DNA from: Notospermus geniculatus
Taxonomy: Eukaryota > Nemertea > Pilidiophora > Heteronemertea > Lineidae
NCBI GenBank assembly: GCA_002633025.1
Contig: NMRB01000402.1
Span: forward strand, 320,889 to 384,888
Length of the DNA stretch: 64,000 nucleotides
Reading direction: 5' to 3'
A program made the translations under genes and the position numbers. Under the pieces are notes generated by a model that did no database searches, was not told the origin of the DNA, and saw only the letters and a list, made by a program, of their open reading frames with translations. Each line of letters begins with the position of its first letter. The stretch's first letter is position 1. Below are positions 47,714-59,989 of this stretch, in pieces.

Positions 47714-49360
47714 AACTGATGGCTAGATGTTCAAATTGGGGGGACGTGACAAGTGCTATCTTGACATCAAATCACGCTGTTGATGTCAACAATATCGGCG
47801 TATAACCGCAAATAAAGCCGTTACAAAATAAACGACTGCATCGCCACCCAACGTCTGTATAGCTACGACTAGAGATTACATTACAACGACCAGAGATCAC
47901 GCCTAGCAAAGTCTCTATATGAACAGTATGGACAAAAAGGGAAGAATTGAACTGTCACTAAAATGAGAGGATCTTCACGTGCGGCCAATCCACAATCTCC
48001 CAATCTGCCTCCCTGTCATCTGTCTAATACACTATGTTTTACATATATATAGTGTACTAATGTAGAAGCCATCTCGTGATGGCTTCATTACAGACGCATG
48101 GGGCGGAATATCCTCATCGTCTCATATCCGCCGTCTGGCTGAATTAACCAAATTGGAGCTCCCGGTTCATAATGCCAGCAAGATCAAGATCACACAAGTG
48201 GCTTCTCCTGCCAACAGGTTCTTACCAAACTGGATCAACAACGGAGGGAGTGGACGAAGTACCAATTTCCCACACTTTAGGGCAACTTTTCTGTTTTCCT
48301 GCCTGGCCATAAGGAAGAAGGGCCGCATGCAGTGATCTTATGCAATATGCTTGGTAGAGGACACAACCGAGGATATCCGACCAAAGTAAATAGGTGTCTT
48401 AATGAAAAGACTCGCCCTTCAACCAGAACTCGATGTGAAATGAAGGCTTGACGCAGGAAATTGGCCTTCTCATGTCTGCCCGGCACGCCTCTTACCAACC
48501 TCTCTGAACCAGAGGGTCAATCCCATTAACAAGTGATTGCCACTTCATCAGGAGACTTGGAATCCATGTCACCTATAGGGCAAAGGAGGTGATCAAATCC
48601 TTGTATTGCTTTCCTTGCCAACTCTGATTTAATCAAGCCCCGTCTTGTTAGCGGATCTTTTTCCATGCCTTTCCGACAGCAGGTGAAAGACGAACCTTCG
48701 GAGCCATGTGTGTGGCTTCTGGAAAGGCTGCATCGACGACTTTCGTGTTCACAGCCGACTCTCCCACGCAACGCTGGTGCCTCAGACTCTCTGCCAGTTG
48801 CTCTAAGGGTACATGGTCACGTTTCGAAGGGTCTCGTTTGCTGCCCGAGTCACAGAATGCGGGGGAACGTGTCCTGTCCAAGCCCACCAGATCGCTACAC
48901 CCGCTGAACTAATGTATTTCTCTGATTCGCGGGATACTAATCTAACTGCGGATACCCACTTCCTGACTCCAGTCCTTGAAGCAACTCATCACAGTTATCA
49001 GCCGGTAGTGTCGAAGGTGCTACTACGCTCGGCGTACACCTGACACTTAAATATTCCTAATCGGCTATTTCAAACGTATTCTGAATGAACTGCACTCACT
49101 GTAGGTGGAACAGGTGTAGAAAGTGGAAGCTAAAAACATAAAGATAAATAGTGATCGTCTGCATATACTAGGTGTTGTGGCTGACTCCACTTAAACAAGC
49201 CAGAAAAAGTGTTATCGCCTTTCTCAGCCAGTTCATGAACACCAGATACCTGAGAGTAGGAAGCTGTCTTCACCAGCTCTCCTTTGCTTGAGCCTCTTTT
49301 GCCAGTTTAAGACTTTCTTTACCAACGTATTTGAGTGACCGCCGCACATAAGAGAGACCA
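47714..49360. other. No feature recognised
   Basis: Contains a small perfect hairpin GAAGCCATCTCGTGATGGCTTC at 48067-48088; otherwise nothing seen. Confidence 0.5.
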
Positions 49361-49590
49361 GAGAGTTTTCGCAAAGCCCTCAAACGCCAACCCGAACGCC
49401 AATCCCATTGTTCGACGCCACGAAGGGAGCACCGAACAATAGGATAGACGTTCGCGTTTCGGAGGGCTTTGCGAACAAAGCCCCCGAAACGCCAATGCGA
49501 ACGTTTGTCCTGTGGTTCGTTGCTCTCTTCGTGTCTCATTGAACAATGGGATTGGCGTTAGCGTTTCGGGTTCTTTGCGAAAACTCCCCA
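49361..49590. mobile_element. Dimer of the 'GGGAG' foldback MITE (copies 2 and 3)
   Basis: Two units in tandem, 49361 to about 49475 and about 49476 to 49590, joined at GGCTTTGCGAACAAAGCCCC, where the end of one unit meets the start of the next. The outer ends are GAGAGTTTTCGC and GCGAAAACTCCCC. Confidence 0.82.
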
Positions 49591-51838
49591 TTTCTACTTT
49601 CCTTTGCAGGAAAATCTCGGAGAAGATGACTTCGGCATTCCTGCGAAAAACTAACTGGTATCTTATTAGATTTGGCTTCGTTTATCCTGCTAGTTAATCC
49701 CACTTTTACGGTGCATCATCAGCAACCGACGCTTCCTTGTTCCCCAGACCATGAGACTCTAACGCGAGAATTTATCAGCAAGGACGCTAATTGAACGACA
49801 AACAGCGGGTAATTGGATTTGGGGAAGACATTTGGGGAAGCTTATCTAATTGTGGTGAAGATGTACACCTAACCCTGTTTCCATGATCACAAATTTCAGG
49901 ATAATTGGAATGGCTATTTGAACGGCGCAAACACTGACTATGTGGTTTCGCATTAACGATTCTAAAGTCAATCTTTATCTTGTGTCGAGGTGTTTGTTAG
50001 ATGTTTTTGTTCGCTTTTTCATAGAGTTGCCGCATGAGAGATGGGTGCTGATATGCGGTCTCGGCTCTCCCATCAGCTACTGCCATGGAGGCGCCATCCT
50101 CCACTGCGTGTTGCATACTTAGATCGTGCACCAAGGGCAGTGTTCTCATCAGGCTCGTCAGCAATGTTGCTCCGATATCGACTGCAGCACCAACCCAGAA
50201 GTCCTATCGGACCAATTTGGACTAATTTGTCAGAAAGATGGATATCAGACGATGAGCGTGTTCCACCGCGGCCATGACGGCGTTGCTAATGAAGCTAATG
50301 GAAGGAAAGCAACTACTATGAAACGCTGTCTGTCGTTTTGCCTCTTCCTGATTTTACCGAGAGTATTTATCAGCCGGGAGACTTACCAGCCCAGGAGCTG
50401 GGATCAGACGATGATTTTGTTGGGGTGGGGTGGGGTGGGGGGAGCAAAAAGAGGAGATGGAGATAACGTTTAACATTTGGACAAGGAATTCACTGATCAG
50501 CACCTCATCTTACATGACCTATTACAGTGGTGGCTGTGGATTTACCAGACGCCAGTTTACGCAGTTCACATGTCCTAAAGATGGCGGTCCCTGTCTCTCA
50601 GTCTCACTGATGCCCCAACTATACAACATGAACCAGAGTTACAGACATTGTAGGATCCATCAACGTCCATATACATGTACATTGTAATGTACTTCAGCAT
50701 GACCGCATACACTTGACAAGTGACCTCAAGGCACGTTCTGACAGGGGCTGAGGGGCATATGCAGAGATTGTTATAGTACAGGTTTTTCATGTACCATTAC
50801 CAAGCAACTTCTCGAGACAATTCCTATGGGTTTTTAGCCTAAAATGGCATCCGAAGTTGACAATGCACGGCCCTCTACGGAATATAAGTCAGAACCTGGT
50901 ATTCATTATGCCAAGATGATACGCGAGATACATCTCCCAAAACAGGCGTTGCCGGCGAAATTACGGCAATCATTGTAATTCGCCGTTGACATGCAGATAA
51001 CGGCTACTAATTGCATTTAGAGTGGTTATCCCCAAGGCAACAACTCAAGAATTCTCCTAGGGGGGTTCGAGAGTGATATCCCTGAAGGTAAGATGTCGAG
51101 TCAAACATCATTATAATCTTTCACTGTACCAGCGGCGAGGCAGAAGTTTTGTATCGACAAACTTAGGGCCGTTTATACATGTACGCCTCGATATAGATTC
51201 TTCACTGACGTCACAACGGTCACGTGACTGCATAGAATCGGCCATGTTGGCCGTCAAATGACCGGCGACGACGTCAAGACTATCACGTCCTGACATTTTG
51301 ACGTCAGGCTCTGTTGACGCTATGTTGATGCCATGACGTCCTCGACATCGTGTCGTCATGGAAATGTAACGTCACGTGAAGAACCTCTGTAGTCCTACCA
51401 CGTTTTGTCGTCAAGGGAACCGGACAAGCAAGCAAGATATCGCAGCTTCTTATCAGAAAGACAATTCTGTAGTCGTGAAAGTGTATGATGCATGCACGAT
51501 TTACGATGTTGTGTACATGTATCATTTCTGCTTCTGATTGCGTTGTAGTAAATATCTGTCACACAGCAACCCATACATCGAGATAACGACGAGAGATTGG
51601 ACGGGTGGTTCAATGGTGTCTGAGGTCCAGCCAATCGTTGCCTTCTCGGCGGGAGACATAACTCATGATATTGTCACACTAACGATTCTTGAAGTGCCTG
51701 GGGAACCAAACACAATACATCGCATCGGTACGTCTACTCCAGTTGGAGTGCATGACATGAATGCATTTTGACACTGAACCGGATGCATTGCCCCCTGTGT
51801 AAAATTCTCGAGTGAAGTGAAGTTTCCTGGTTCCTGGA
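49591..51838. other. No firm feature
   Basis: Overlapping plus frames at 49940-50473 include a Cys-rich stretch (QCSHQARQQCCSDIDC) without exon support. A cluster of GACGTC motifs, two of them full TGACGTCA, lies at 51204-51340. Confidence 0.4.
50421..50442. repeat. G-rich (GGGGT)n tract
   Basis: GGGGTGGGGTGGGGTGGGGG: four G-runs with single T spacers, a canonical G-quadruplex pattern on the plus strand. A second G-rich tract is at about 37469-37487. Confidence 0.85.
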
Positions 51839-51993
51839 CCCCGCCATCTTGGATTTCCATGACGAGTTACCTGCGTGCGCACTTATCTGGTAGGCAAAGT
51901 CGAATTCTTGGCCAATCACGTCACAGATTATTTGGTTTGCCTACCACGGTGCGCGCGCACAAAATCTCCGTGAAAATCCAAGATGGCGGCGGG
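51839..51993. mobile_element. Foldback MITE with CGCCATCTTGGA ends
   Basis: Left CCCCGCCATCTTGGATTTCC and inverted right AAAATCCAAGATGGCGGCGGG. The arms also share GTGCGCAC and GGTAGGCAAA blocks. CAAGATGGCGGC resembles a YY1-type site, so each end could bind such a factor (inference). Confidence 0.82.
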
Positions 51994-54799
51994 CTGTCGA
52001 GATGATGAACAGTATTCGGCAAATTCGCTCGGTCTACGGGAATCTCACCATGTTTTTAGGCATCAGTGACAGAAATGTAGTTCAGTGTGAGCTGGATTTT
52101 GTCACGGTTACCAATATTGAAAAATACAATTTATTGTTATGAACTTCACCGCACCAGCATCATGAAACCAAATTAGTTTGGCTAGGCTAATTAAGGTATA
52201 TGTTTGTGTGAATGATATCTCCTCTGATCAAATGCATATTTTTTTCAGAACGATAGAACGTCCTCACATGCTGAAGTTAATTGCACCGCCAACGGCACTA
52301 ATTAGGAGCAATAGCTCATTATAGTGTGCAATTAAAAAGTTTGTTAAGTTTTGAAGTATCATTCCAATCCAATCGATTTTTTCGTCGTTGTTGTCGGTAA
52401 ATTAATTCCGTTAACGGGGGCCGAGGGAACTATATATTGAAGCTGCAATCTACTTAATAAGCATTGGAGGACTTCTCATCACAGACGTGGTTTTCACGAG
52501 ATCTGCAATCTGTATTCGCCACAGCCTGTCTTTGTATTATTATACGGTTGTCCCCTGCAGCTAAACTATGCACGATTTATTGGTTAACCAAGGAGTATGT
52601 TGTCCAAGAACAATAAAATCCCAGAACCAGATACTGTCTAATTTCCCTTGAGATAGCAGTCATGCCAGTATATCTACGCCCTAAGTCATTAGGAGGGGGA
52701 ATTGTTGGCAAGGTTTTACCCAATGCCATAAACAATCAGCAACAATGCAGAATGATGAGAGACGGGTGTCACGAGCGTTCGCAATACAACTTCTGAACCC
52801 ATCATGCGTTCAACTGCATCGTAATATGCCACGGGGGCCAAAGGCGAAGTTAGATGTCACGAATCAATCTGGTGTAGCCGTTGAACTGTTCACTTCGTGG
52901 AGATATTTTTGGTTAGAAGCCTTTATGCAGTGCAAATTCTGTGTTCCAAACTGTAGGCATACTTATTGTAGCCAAACTTGTGAATGCCATCCTGAATAGG
53001 CCTCCATCGCAAGTATCATCGATGTCGTGAGATGACCCTACCACGAGCTACCACGAGTGTTTTTAAGTCGACTGACCCAACGCTATCGACTCGTCATTCA
53101 GCCTGAAAAAAACACCCCTAACGCAATGGGCCGTATGCACCAAGCGAAGATTATCTTGAACTCAGGTTGAGCTACAACTTTTTCATTGTCACATCATGCC
53201 CTGGCAAACCTGAACAATAGAAAAGTTGTGGCTCAACCTTAGTTCGAGATAATCTTCGTTTGGTGCATTGAGTTTTGTCGCAAATGTGCGCTTGGCTTAA
53301 CTGGGGTGTCCGTATAACATTTAGCTCTATGTAATCAGGACCAAACATTCTTTTTTTCCCGTTATGAAACTACCTTGGGACCACTTTAACTTTCATAAAC
53401 TGTGCCCAGCAGAGCGGAAAAACTTTAAAGCATCATATTTTCATAGCCTCGGCGAATTATTCCTTGGGGAGTGATATTGACTAGACAATTGGCTTGCCTA
53501 TAAACCACTGAACCATCGTAGATTGGTATCGGGTGATAAACTTGGACGCAGCCGAAGAAAACGAGCATTGGGGCCTATCTGGCTCAAAACATTCTATAAA
53601 GAAAAGACAACTTCTGCAGTTTTCTCGATTTTCGATTCGTTTCGTGATGTCGTACTTAGAATTTTACGGATTCTCATGCCGGAAATAAAGTTAGTTCATT
53701 GACATTTCTCGTATAATCAATGAAGTTTCTTTCCTTGTTGGCCCGTCTGGCAGAACATGGCACGGTGTCACATTGTATGGCTTCGGCCATTTAGCGTCTG
53801 TCACTGTCGCCTAATGAGGAATCAGACAAGACTTGGCTTCTTTTGTCTTCTTTCTATCATCCGAACACCTTGTCATTAGGCTTTTGATCCCAACGCTGTC
53901 GTGAATTTAGAAGTTTTCACCATTAGACGTACTTTGGGCCTTTAATTAACTTATACAGCAAAGAACCTGAGGAGAGACACGCATTTTTATGAGTAAGATT
54001 TGTCTTGGGGACCGTTGTCAACAGTTTGGTTTTGAGGGTGTGAAGGACAAGTTGAACTGCAGGCACCTTAGAGGATTCAGGTTCGATTGCTTGAGATAAA
54101 GCAACACCAATAATCGGCAACGTCAATAAATTTCTTACAACACGAACAGATGTCACCCACGAGCCTCGTGATTATGGGAACCTCTGCCGTCCAGTAATGA
54201 CTGACAGCCATTTCAGTGTACTACCCTTCGCCATTCCTCTCCGCTATATGTCAGTTACTCCTCATTCAAGGCAGATAACGGGACATCTGACACTCAGAAC
54301 TGAACGATGAGGAATCAATCAACGCTTAGAATGCCCATAAATCTATAATTCGTTCCGATCTTCTGAGTGATTTATTGATCGGGTTTTATATCTGCTCGTA
54401 AACAACTGGAGTCAGCCGTTAATTCCTGGGAGTACTGCCCTAAACGTTGAACTCCTTTCTTTGTATTCTTAACTCATTTGAACCTAGAAAATAAATACCT
54501 GGCGATAGATCCGAGGAAATTATTCACCTGAGCAAATAGTTTGCCTTCGATTTGTTAAGACAATATATCCGGACGTTTACCTCGTCAATCGATATCGAAG
54601 GCATTCTGTTTATTCGGTCAGTCTAATGAGCTAGATTGGAACTCTCGATTCCAAGCCATCGATTCGTCATATTACATTTCAGAGGACTGTATTTGTTTAT
54701 GCACGGCGATATAACCTGGATTCCAAGCATCAAAGTCAGGGCGAACCAAATCAAGAGAGCCCATTTCTAACTTCCATTGCACTTCAAATCTCGCGTGAG
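51994..54799. other. No gene recognised
   Basis: AT-rich, apart from the MITE at 53128-53273. No convincing exon. Confidence 0.45.
53128..53273. mobile_element. Foldback MITE with GGGCCGTATGCACCAA end
   Basis: Left GGGCCGTATGCACCAAGCGA and inverted right CTTCGTTTGGTGCATTGAGT; arms match over about 60 bp (AGATTATCT, GGTTGAGC, ACAACTTTT). Confidence 0.85.
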
Positions 54800-54803
54800 T
54801 AAA

Positions 54804-54951
54804 GCCGGTGACAGACTAGCGCGACGCGGCGCGGAGCTAAGCGTTTTCTTTTGTGTTTTCAGGCACCACTGAGCACCATCTGCAGTGGAGCGCAAAAACA
54901 CAAAAGAAAACGCGTCGCTTCGCGTCGCGTACGCACTAGTCTGTCACCGCC
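54804..54951. mobile_element. Foldback MITE with TAAA flanks
   Basis: Ends GCCGGTGACAGACTAG and CTAGTCTGTCACCGCC, flanked by TAAA at 54800-54803 and 54952-54955. The inner arms GCGTTTTCTTTTGTGTTTT and partner match. Directly followed by a second element at 54954. Confidence 0.85.
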
Positions 54952-54953
54952 TA

Positions 54954-55086
54954 AAGGCCCGTTTCCACAGAAGCGGTAGCGTGAGCGTTTTGACGCTTCG
55001 CCCATTGTTTGGAAGCAGAGCGGCGGAAAATAACAAAAGATTTGACGCATCACGCAGCGTGAAACGCGTCTGTGGAAACGAGCCTT
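54954..55086. mobile_element. Foldback MITE abutting the previous one
   Basis: Ends AAGGCCCGTTTCCACAGA and TCTGTGGAAACGAGCCTT, flanked by TA on both sides. Its left TA lies inside the TAAA of the neighbour 54804-54951, so it inserted at, or was captured with, that element's target duplication. Confidence 0.82.
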
Positions 55087-55615
55087 TAAGCGTTTCATGG
55101 TTGTTCACGCGTGCTCCCGACAGTAGAGGGGAACCAAACAACGTTCCGTGAAAACGGTTGTGAAGCAAGGCCGTTAGAGGGGGTGACACGGCCGCATCCG
55201 TCTCTTCCTTGACAAGGGGCTCTTCCCATCGCACTGCATTGAATCATCCTACATTATATGCCCGCCACATTTCATGCTCAGTACCCACGTCAAGAGAATG
55301 GTTGCACACATAAGTGGAACGCCCATTATGTGTCAGGCCATCAATCAGAGATCAATCAATTGCCTGTCATACATTGCTGTCACACTGAGTGACCGCAATC
55401 GTTATAAGCCTGGTGGAAGGGTGATCAATTGGGTGGTACAACCTATGAGAAATGGACAACGCATGGTTACAATATCCTGAGGCCAGGTACTCGGCCCTAA
55501 AATTTTAAAGTTTTATTGCCCCCTTATGAAAAAGGAAGAGATACGACGAAGGAGGATGTCATAAAGACCTTGAATAGAGAGGATGTAAACTGGGCGCCAT
55601 TCGTCACCCCACACA

Positions 55616-55915
55616 CGGTGACGTAGGGAGCGAGCGCTAGGAGCCACCGATTTGGTGACGTAGGTGGCGAGCGCTAAGAACCACTGATTCTGTGACGTAG
55701 TGAGTAGCGCTGAGAACCACCACTGATTTGGTGACGAAGGCAGCGAGCGCTAAGAACCACTGATTTGGTGACGAAGGCAGCGAGCGCTGAGAACCACAGT
55801 GACTGATTCGATGGCATAGAGCGCTGTGAGAACCACTCGTTGATTCGGTGACTGACGACGTAAGAGAAAGCACCAAAAACCACTGCTTCGGTGACGTAGA
55901 GAGCGAGCGCTACCA
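55616..55915. repeat. Tandem array derived from a foldback arm, about 37-bp unit x8
   Basis: Units like GGTGACGAAGGCAGCGAGCG CTAAGAACCACTGATTT, with divergence and small insertions (units 6 and 7 most altered). The unit matches the inner arm of the foldback at 6715-6842 (GGTGACGAAGGGAGCGAGC then AGTAAGAACC). Confidence 0.9.
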
Positions 55916-56262
55916 TTGATTACCTCAGGATGTTAAAAACGGCACACGATTGAATTCTACCCTAGCCTCCCACCGTGTCATCAACGAAGACTCGCTCAAC
56001 CGGTTGCATACGCATGACTGAACCGATATCATTACGCCATGGTGAAATAGACACGTATGAACACGAGATTAGACAAGCGGGAAGCCAGGGATACGATTTG
56101 AAACGAATGAAGCTGTTCTGTCCAGGAGATGCAATCAACAGATGGTTCCTTACAACAGTGACCGACGATACCGTACGGATTCAGATGACTATACATTGCG
56201 TCAGACCACACTTGCCGGCAGAGGGCGTTCTAGATGAAAATAGGTCTGTTTATGCAGACTAA

Positions 56263-56404
56263 AGCTAGATTCATACTTCTCCGTTTTGCGCTTTGCGCTT
56301 GTCCGTTCCTTATGTTTATGTGTGGTACCAATGCTTTTTCTACCACGCACTCACAACGGAAATGGACACGCGCAAAGCGCAAAACGCAAAGTATGAATCT
56401 ACCT
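56263..56404. mobile_element. Foldback MITE with TAA target duplication
   Basis: Ends AGCTAGATTCATACTT and AAGTATGAATCTACCT, flanked by TAA at 56260-56262 and 56405-56407. Inner arms CGTTTTGCGCTTTGCGC / GCGCAAAGCGCAAAACG. Confidence 0.86.
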
Positions 56405-56659
56405 TAAAGGGCGTGGTCAGAAAACGTTAAAAGTACATGTACATGCATTCACGTTTCTTTACGTGAGATACATGCACTATGACATATACAGGCTTTACAC
56501 ACAACTCCGTCATGCACCGATTTCAAGATGTCCGCCCCATGGGATTTCGAAGGACGAATGGCTGATAATACTCACCACAACATGGTTCACAAAGTACAAG
56601 AACTGCGGAACCAAACCATCGTGATTAGCAATATACTATGTACCATTATGTACAATATA

Positions 56660-56851
56660 GAGGCCTTGCAATGACGTCATCCTGGCGGCCATGCTGAGGG
56701 GCAAGTGGGCAGAGGTGTGAGCTGACCATGACGTGGCCTGCGTGAAGTGCGCAACGTCAGTGTTTGACGTAACGTCATTGGGACATTTCGCTGCGCCTCT
56801 GCAGTATGTGCCCCCCAGCATGGCGGCTTGTGACGTCATTTGCAAGGCCTC
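56660..56851. mobile_element. Foldback MITE with TATA flanks and GACGTCA sites
   Basis: Ends GAGGCCTTGCAATGACGTCA and TGACGTCATTTGCAAGGCCTC, flanked by TATA on both sides (or TA with longer ends). Each arm carries a full CRE-like TGACGTCA. The 178-codon plus frame at 56733-57269 starts inside this element. Confidence 0.86.
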
Positions 56852-59112
56852 TATACATGACTGTATGTCATCTACATTGCTTCTAGGAATCAGGAAATTG
56901 ACATATAAGATTTTAAATGAGTTACGCTGGAGCAGCCAAGAGAACGAATTGCAAATTAATAAGACTGTGAAAACGATCTGCCATAGGGCTCTCCCGCCGC
57001 TGGCTTGCATTTTATTAGGAAATGTGCGCCATGTAATTAAAAAGCGATGTGTTGGAGGAAATGTCTGGAATGAAATCTTGGTGGCATTGTTCGTACATAC
57101 ATGTAAGATTAGCCAGTGGGTGTTTTATGAGAGTATAACTATTGGTGATTATCAGTGTGGTAGACACGATCGGTCCGATGTGGCCATCGCAGTCTCGCCG
57201 TCACCAACACAGTTAAACTTGGAAGCTTACCGACACAGATTTGCCAAAAAAGAATGTTTTTCACTTTAAGAGGCAAAATTACATTCGGGATGAATAAGAA
57301 GTGCGAACTAGTCTCTTAACGGAAGCCATTTTGACGGAAGGCAAACTACGTTGATAAAAAAAAACTCTGCTCAGAAATTGGATATCATGTCACACAAAAA
57401 TGCAAGAAACATCTTTCTACCAAGGGTTTTATGCAAGCTTCACCCTTGTTTATATTTAATAGCAAGAAAGCATGATATAATAACAGTTTCTCTCATAAAA
57501 GTCTCAAACTATGATAAGTACACTCGGCCATTCTCGTCATAAACTCCGACAAGGGTCTCATCTCGCCCTTGATATTGAAAATGACGGGTCTAAACTGTGA
57601 TTTTATGAACCATATGGAGCTTCGTGATAAAAACAAGGCAAGGTCTGCCGGGCTATTGGCTCTCCTGGGGACTCAATTATGACACCATTAAGAAATGCAA
57701 TTTGTGAGTTTCGCCGAGGGATATTGTTGACCTGATAGATATGAGCAAAGGTAACGTACCTGACAGATTCGTGTCATAAACATACCGGTATTCCGCATCT
57801 TTTCCCGCCACTCATCTTTGGCGGGAATGAGACGCAGTATTAGACGCGTTACTTTAGCGAATTCATAGATTGCACGGGTTCTTAATCATTCAGAAGGCAT
57901 TAATACTTACAGTTGAATTAATTTGATATTTCTTTGATGTTCACAAGATTGTTGTCTTTAAAATCTCCACTCATATTAAAAGCATTAATATTCATCAGAA
58001 TTTTGTCAAAGACGGCTGTGCACTGGTAAAAAGGAAGCAATGTTGGTAAACATGGAATTGACATGTATATGTTTCTGGGGAAGGCAAATCGTAAACGTTT
58101 AATTGCAGAAAAAGCAACTTCTTTTAAAAACCAGATCTGCAAACCGAGTTAGCAGATTTGACACTTGCGAGACTTTGGTTAAAAAACAGCAAGTCGTGTA
58201 ATTTTCGGTCCATTAATTTTTGTCAGATTTACAGCTAACTACTGTGAAAGAGTGGGCGCAAATCCAAAGTTCACATCGATAGATCTGTTGATTCAACGGT
58301 TTCGTTGGTTTGTGTACACAGACTCGAAGTTTGAGCCTGAGCATATCAGTCTGGTCATTTATCAAGATAAGATTAGAGATGTCGGGAGTTACTGAGAGTA
58401 TACTGAACCTAAACCAGGCAACCGACACTCTGGCGTCGCCAAAGAAAGAGTGGCCGATGACCAAATTGAGACAACACGTCGGTGGAGGGCACCTTTGTTC
58501 AAACACGAGTGGGCGAGGGGACGGGGTGAAGGAAAGAAACAGCAACGACAACAGGTCATGTGTCGTGCTAGAATTTGATATTTCTAAAATTTGGATCCCT
58601 AAGGAAATGAAACTAGATTCTACCGTGTACGAAAGCAGGCACGCGTCACCCATCCACCACCCAGTCAAAGCCAAAGAGATCCCGTATCCAGCCAAACTGA
58701 GTATCATTTTCAAATAGAACGACGAGGTAGAACGGTAATCTTGGCATACCTAATCTTACTTGATAATTCTATTGCAGGCAAATCAGGGGAAGCCATGGCA
58801 ACATCATGTAGAGAGCTATTGGCGATGGTCAATTCAGTTAGCAAATATCGCCCGGTTTGGAATTAAGTACAAAGCAATGAGGCTGACATTTGGCAGAAAG
58901 TGAGACTGTAGTTAAAATGCGGCGCAAATGATTTCAAAAGGTTGGTGAAATCGTTATCTGTTCTATTGTCAGGAGGATAATAAAACTGCTTTCTACACGA
59001 CTTGTCGTTACTGATTGGATTGACTGCTTGTAATGACTAAAACAGCCATTTCAATGAAAGTACAGTCAGTGAAATTTATCACGAGTGTGTGAAAACACTT
59101 CTACTGATGTTA
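56852..59112. other. No firm feature
   Basis: AT-rich. On the minus strand, 58138-57912 is bounded by an acceptor with TGCTAAC branch site (TCGGTTTGCAG) and a donor ACT|GTAAGT, but its open frame stops 7 nt before the donor, so it would be non-coding or chance. Confidence 0.35.
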
Positions 59113-59441
59113 CTGGTGATTTTCTACAGAAAAGGTCCATTCACTATACCCTGAAAATGATGAAAATGACGGTGTCAAACTACATGTAGATGACTTCGCC
59201 ATATGCTTTGCAAAGAACACCGTCGAGAGAAAAGCAACCTGAAAAGTGACGAAGAAAGAATTATATGAAATCGAAAAAGTGGCCTACCTTCTGAGGTGAT
59301 TTCGTTGACCGTCAGATCTTGAGGTCCCTCTATATATCCAGTACTACTCAGTCCTTGCTGACCACAGGATTTCCACGTGTTGGCAATATCCAAACAGGTG
59401 GACTTTGTGTTTAGCACACAGTACCAGATGATATTCCTTGA
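59113..59441 (-). CDS. Two candidate minus-strand exons (unidentified)
   Basis: Exon about 59441-59287: acceptor CTATCGTTCAAG, open frame including TCLDIANTWKSCGQQ and GPQDLTVNEITSE, donor AGAAG|GTAGGC. Exon 59152-59113: excellent acceptor CATTTTCATCATTTTCAG, 12 codons (YSEWTFSVENH), donor ACCA|GTAACA. Phases agree (one base plus two). The segment PQDLTVNEITSEGYSEWTF has a loose likeness to the start of a fibronectin type III domain, which I do not regard as proof. Confidence 0.2.
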
Positions 59442-59555
59442 ACGATAGTACAGTTACCAATACCGCTACCACAGCGTCTCCCGCGTTCAGCGGTAAAGGA
59501 ATCTCCCGCAATGATCAAGAAATGCGTCCGCTCAGTTGTAAGAAAGATGTCTTAA

Positions 59556-59556
59556 N
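59556..59556. other. Unresolved base (N)
   Basis: Single N in CTTAANTGCTCG; an assembly ambiguity. The other N in the window is at 37290. Confidence 0.99.
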
Positions 59557-59672
59557 TGCTCGCACCTGATGTAAATAGGCCTAGCTTTATAGACAACTGG
59601 GATAAACTGGGATACAGAGTGACATGACTGAAGTCTTCAGGCTCCAGTAACTGGATTTTCTTTATCGGCTAG

Positions 59673-59989
59673 CGAATTACCCTATCGATAATCTGGACAG
59701 AGTCGTAAATCCGCTAACCTGGGAACCACCATCGGGGGATCTGGTCGCATTGATCATCAACTCACGCGCCACACGGGATTACTTCTTTGTCTCCCATCTC
59801 CATATCAAACTCGATTCCTCCACTTCACTGGTCACAGTCGCCGAGTCTTCAGAACCACTGGCCATACACACAATGATTTCCGATTATGTGGGAGTCCCTT
59901 TTAATGCCTCACTCGTGGGCAATCATACTCAAATGGCATCGATATTTTGTCCAAAGCTTGTGCTGACAGGCCACTTTGTTCTCATCTGA
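59673..59989 (+). CDS. Candidate exon with 104-codon open frame
   Basis: Starts after a strong acceptor (TTTTCTTTATCGGCTAG with TAACTGG as a possible branch site) and runs to a TGA at 59987. Includes NPLTWEPPSGDLVALIINSR; LTWEPPSGD looks like an early fibronectin type III strand, but the later part does not follow that pattern. Third codon positions are C-rich. Lies close to, but on the other strand from, the exon pair at 59113-59441. Confidence 0.25.

Noticed and set aside
51170-51375. A foldback element suggested by the GGCCGTTTATACATG motif
   Set aside because: No matching inverted end could be found; only a cluster of GACGTC motifs is visible.
56733-57269. 178-codon plus-strand open frame (longest in the window)
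   Set aside because: It starts inside the MITE 56660-56851 and crosses into AT-rich sequence; no domain or splice support.
58213-58717. Overlapping 166-codon minus and 135-codon plus frames
   Set aside because: Neither has recognisable domain content or paired splice sites; overlapping frames of this size are expected in 64 kb.
59673-59989. Firm fibronectin type III assignment
   Set aside because: Only a short LTWEPPSGD-like segment fits; the remaining conserved positions are not in place.
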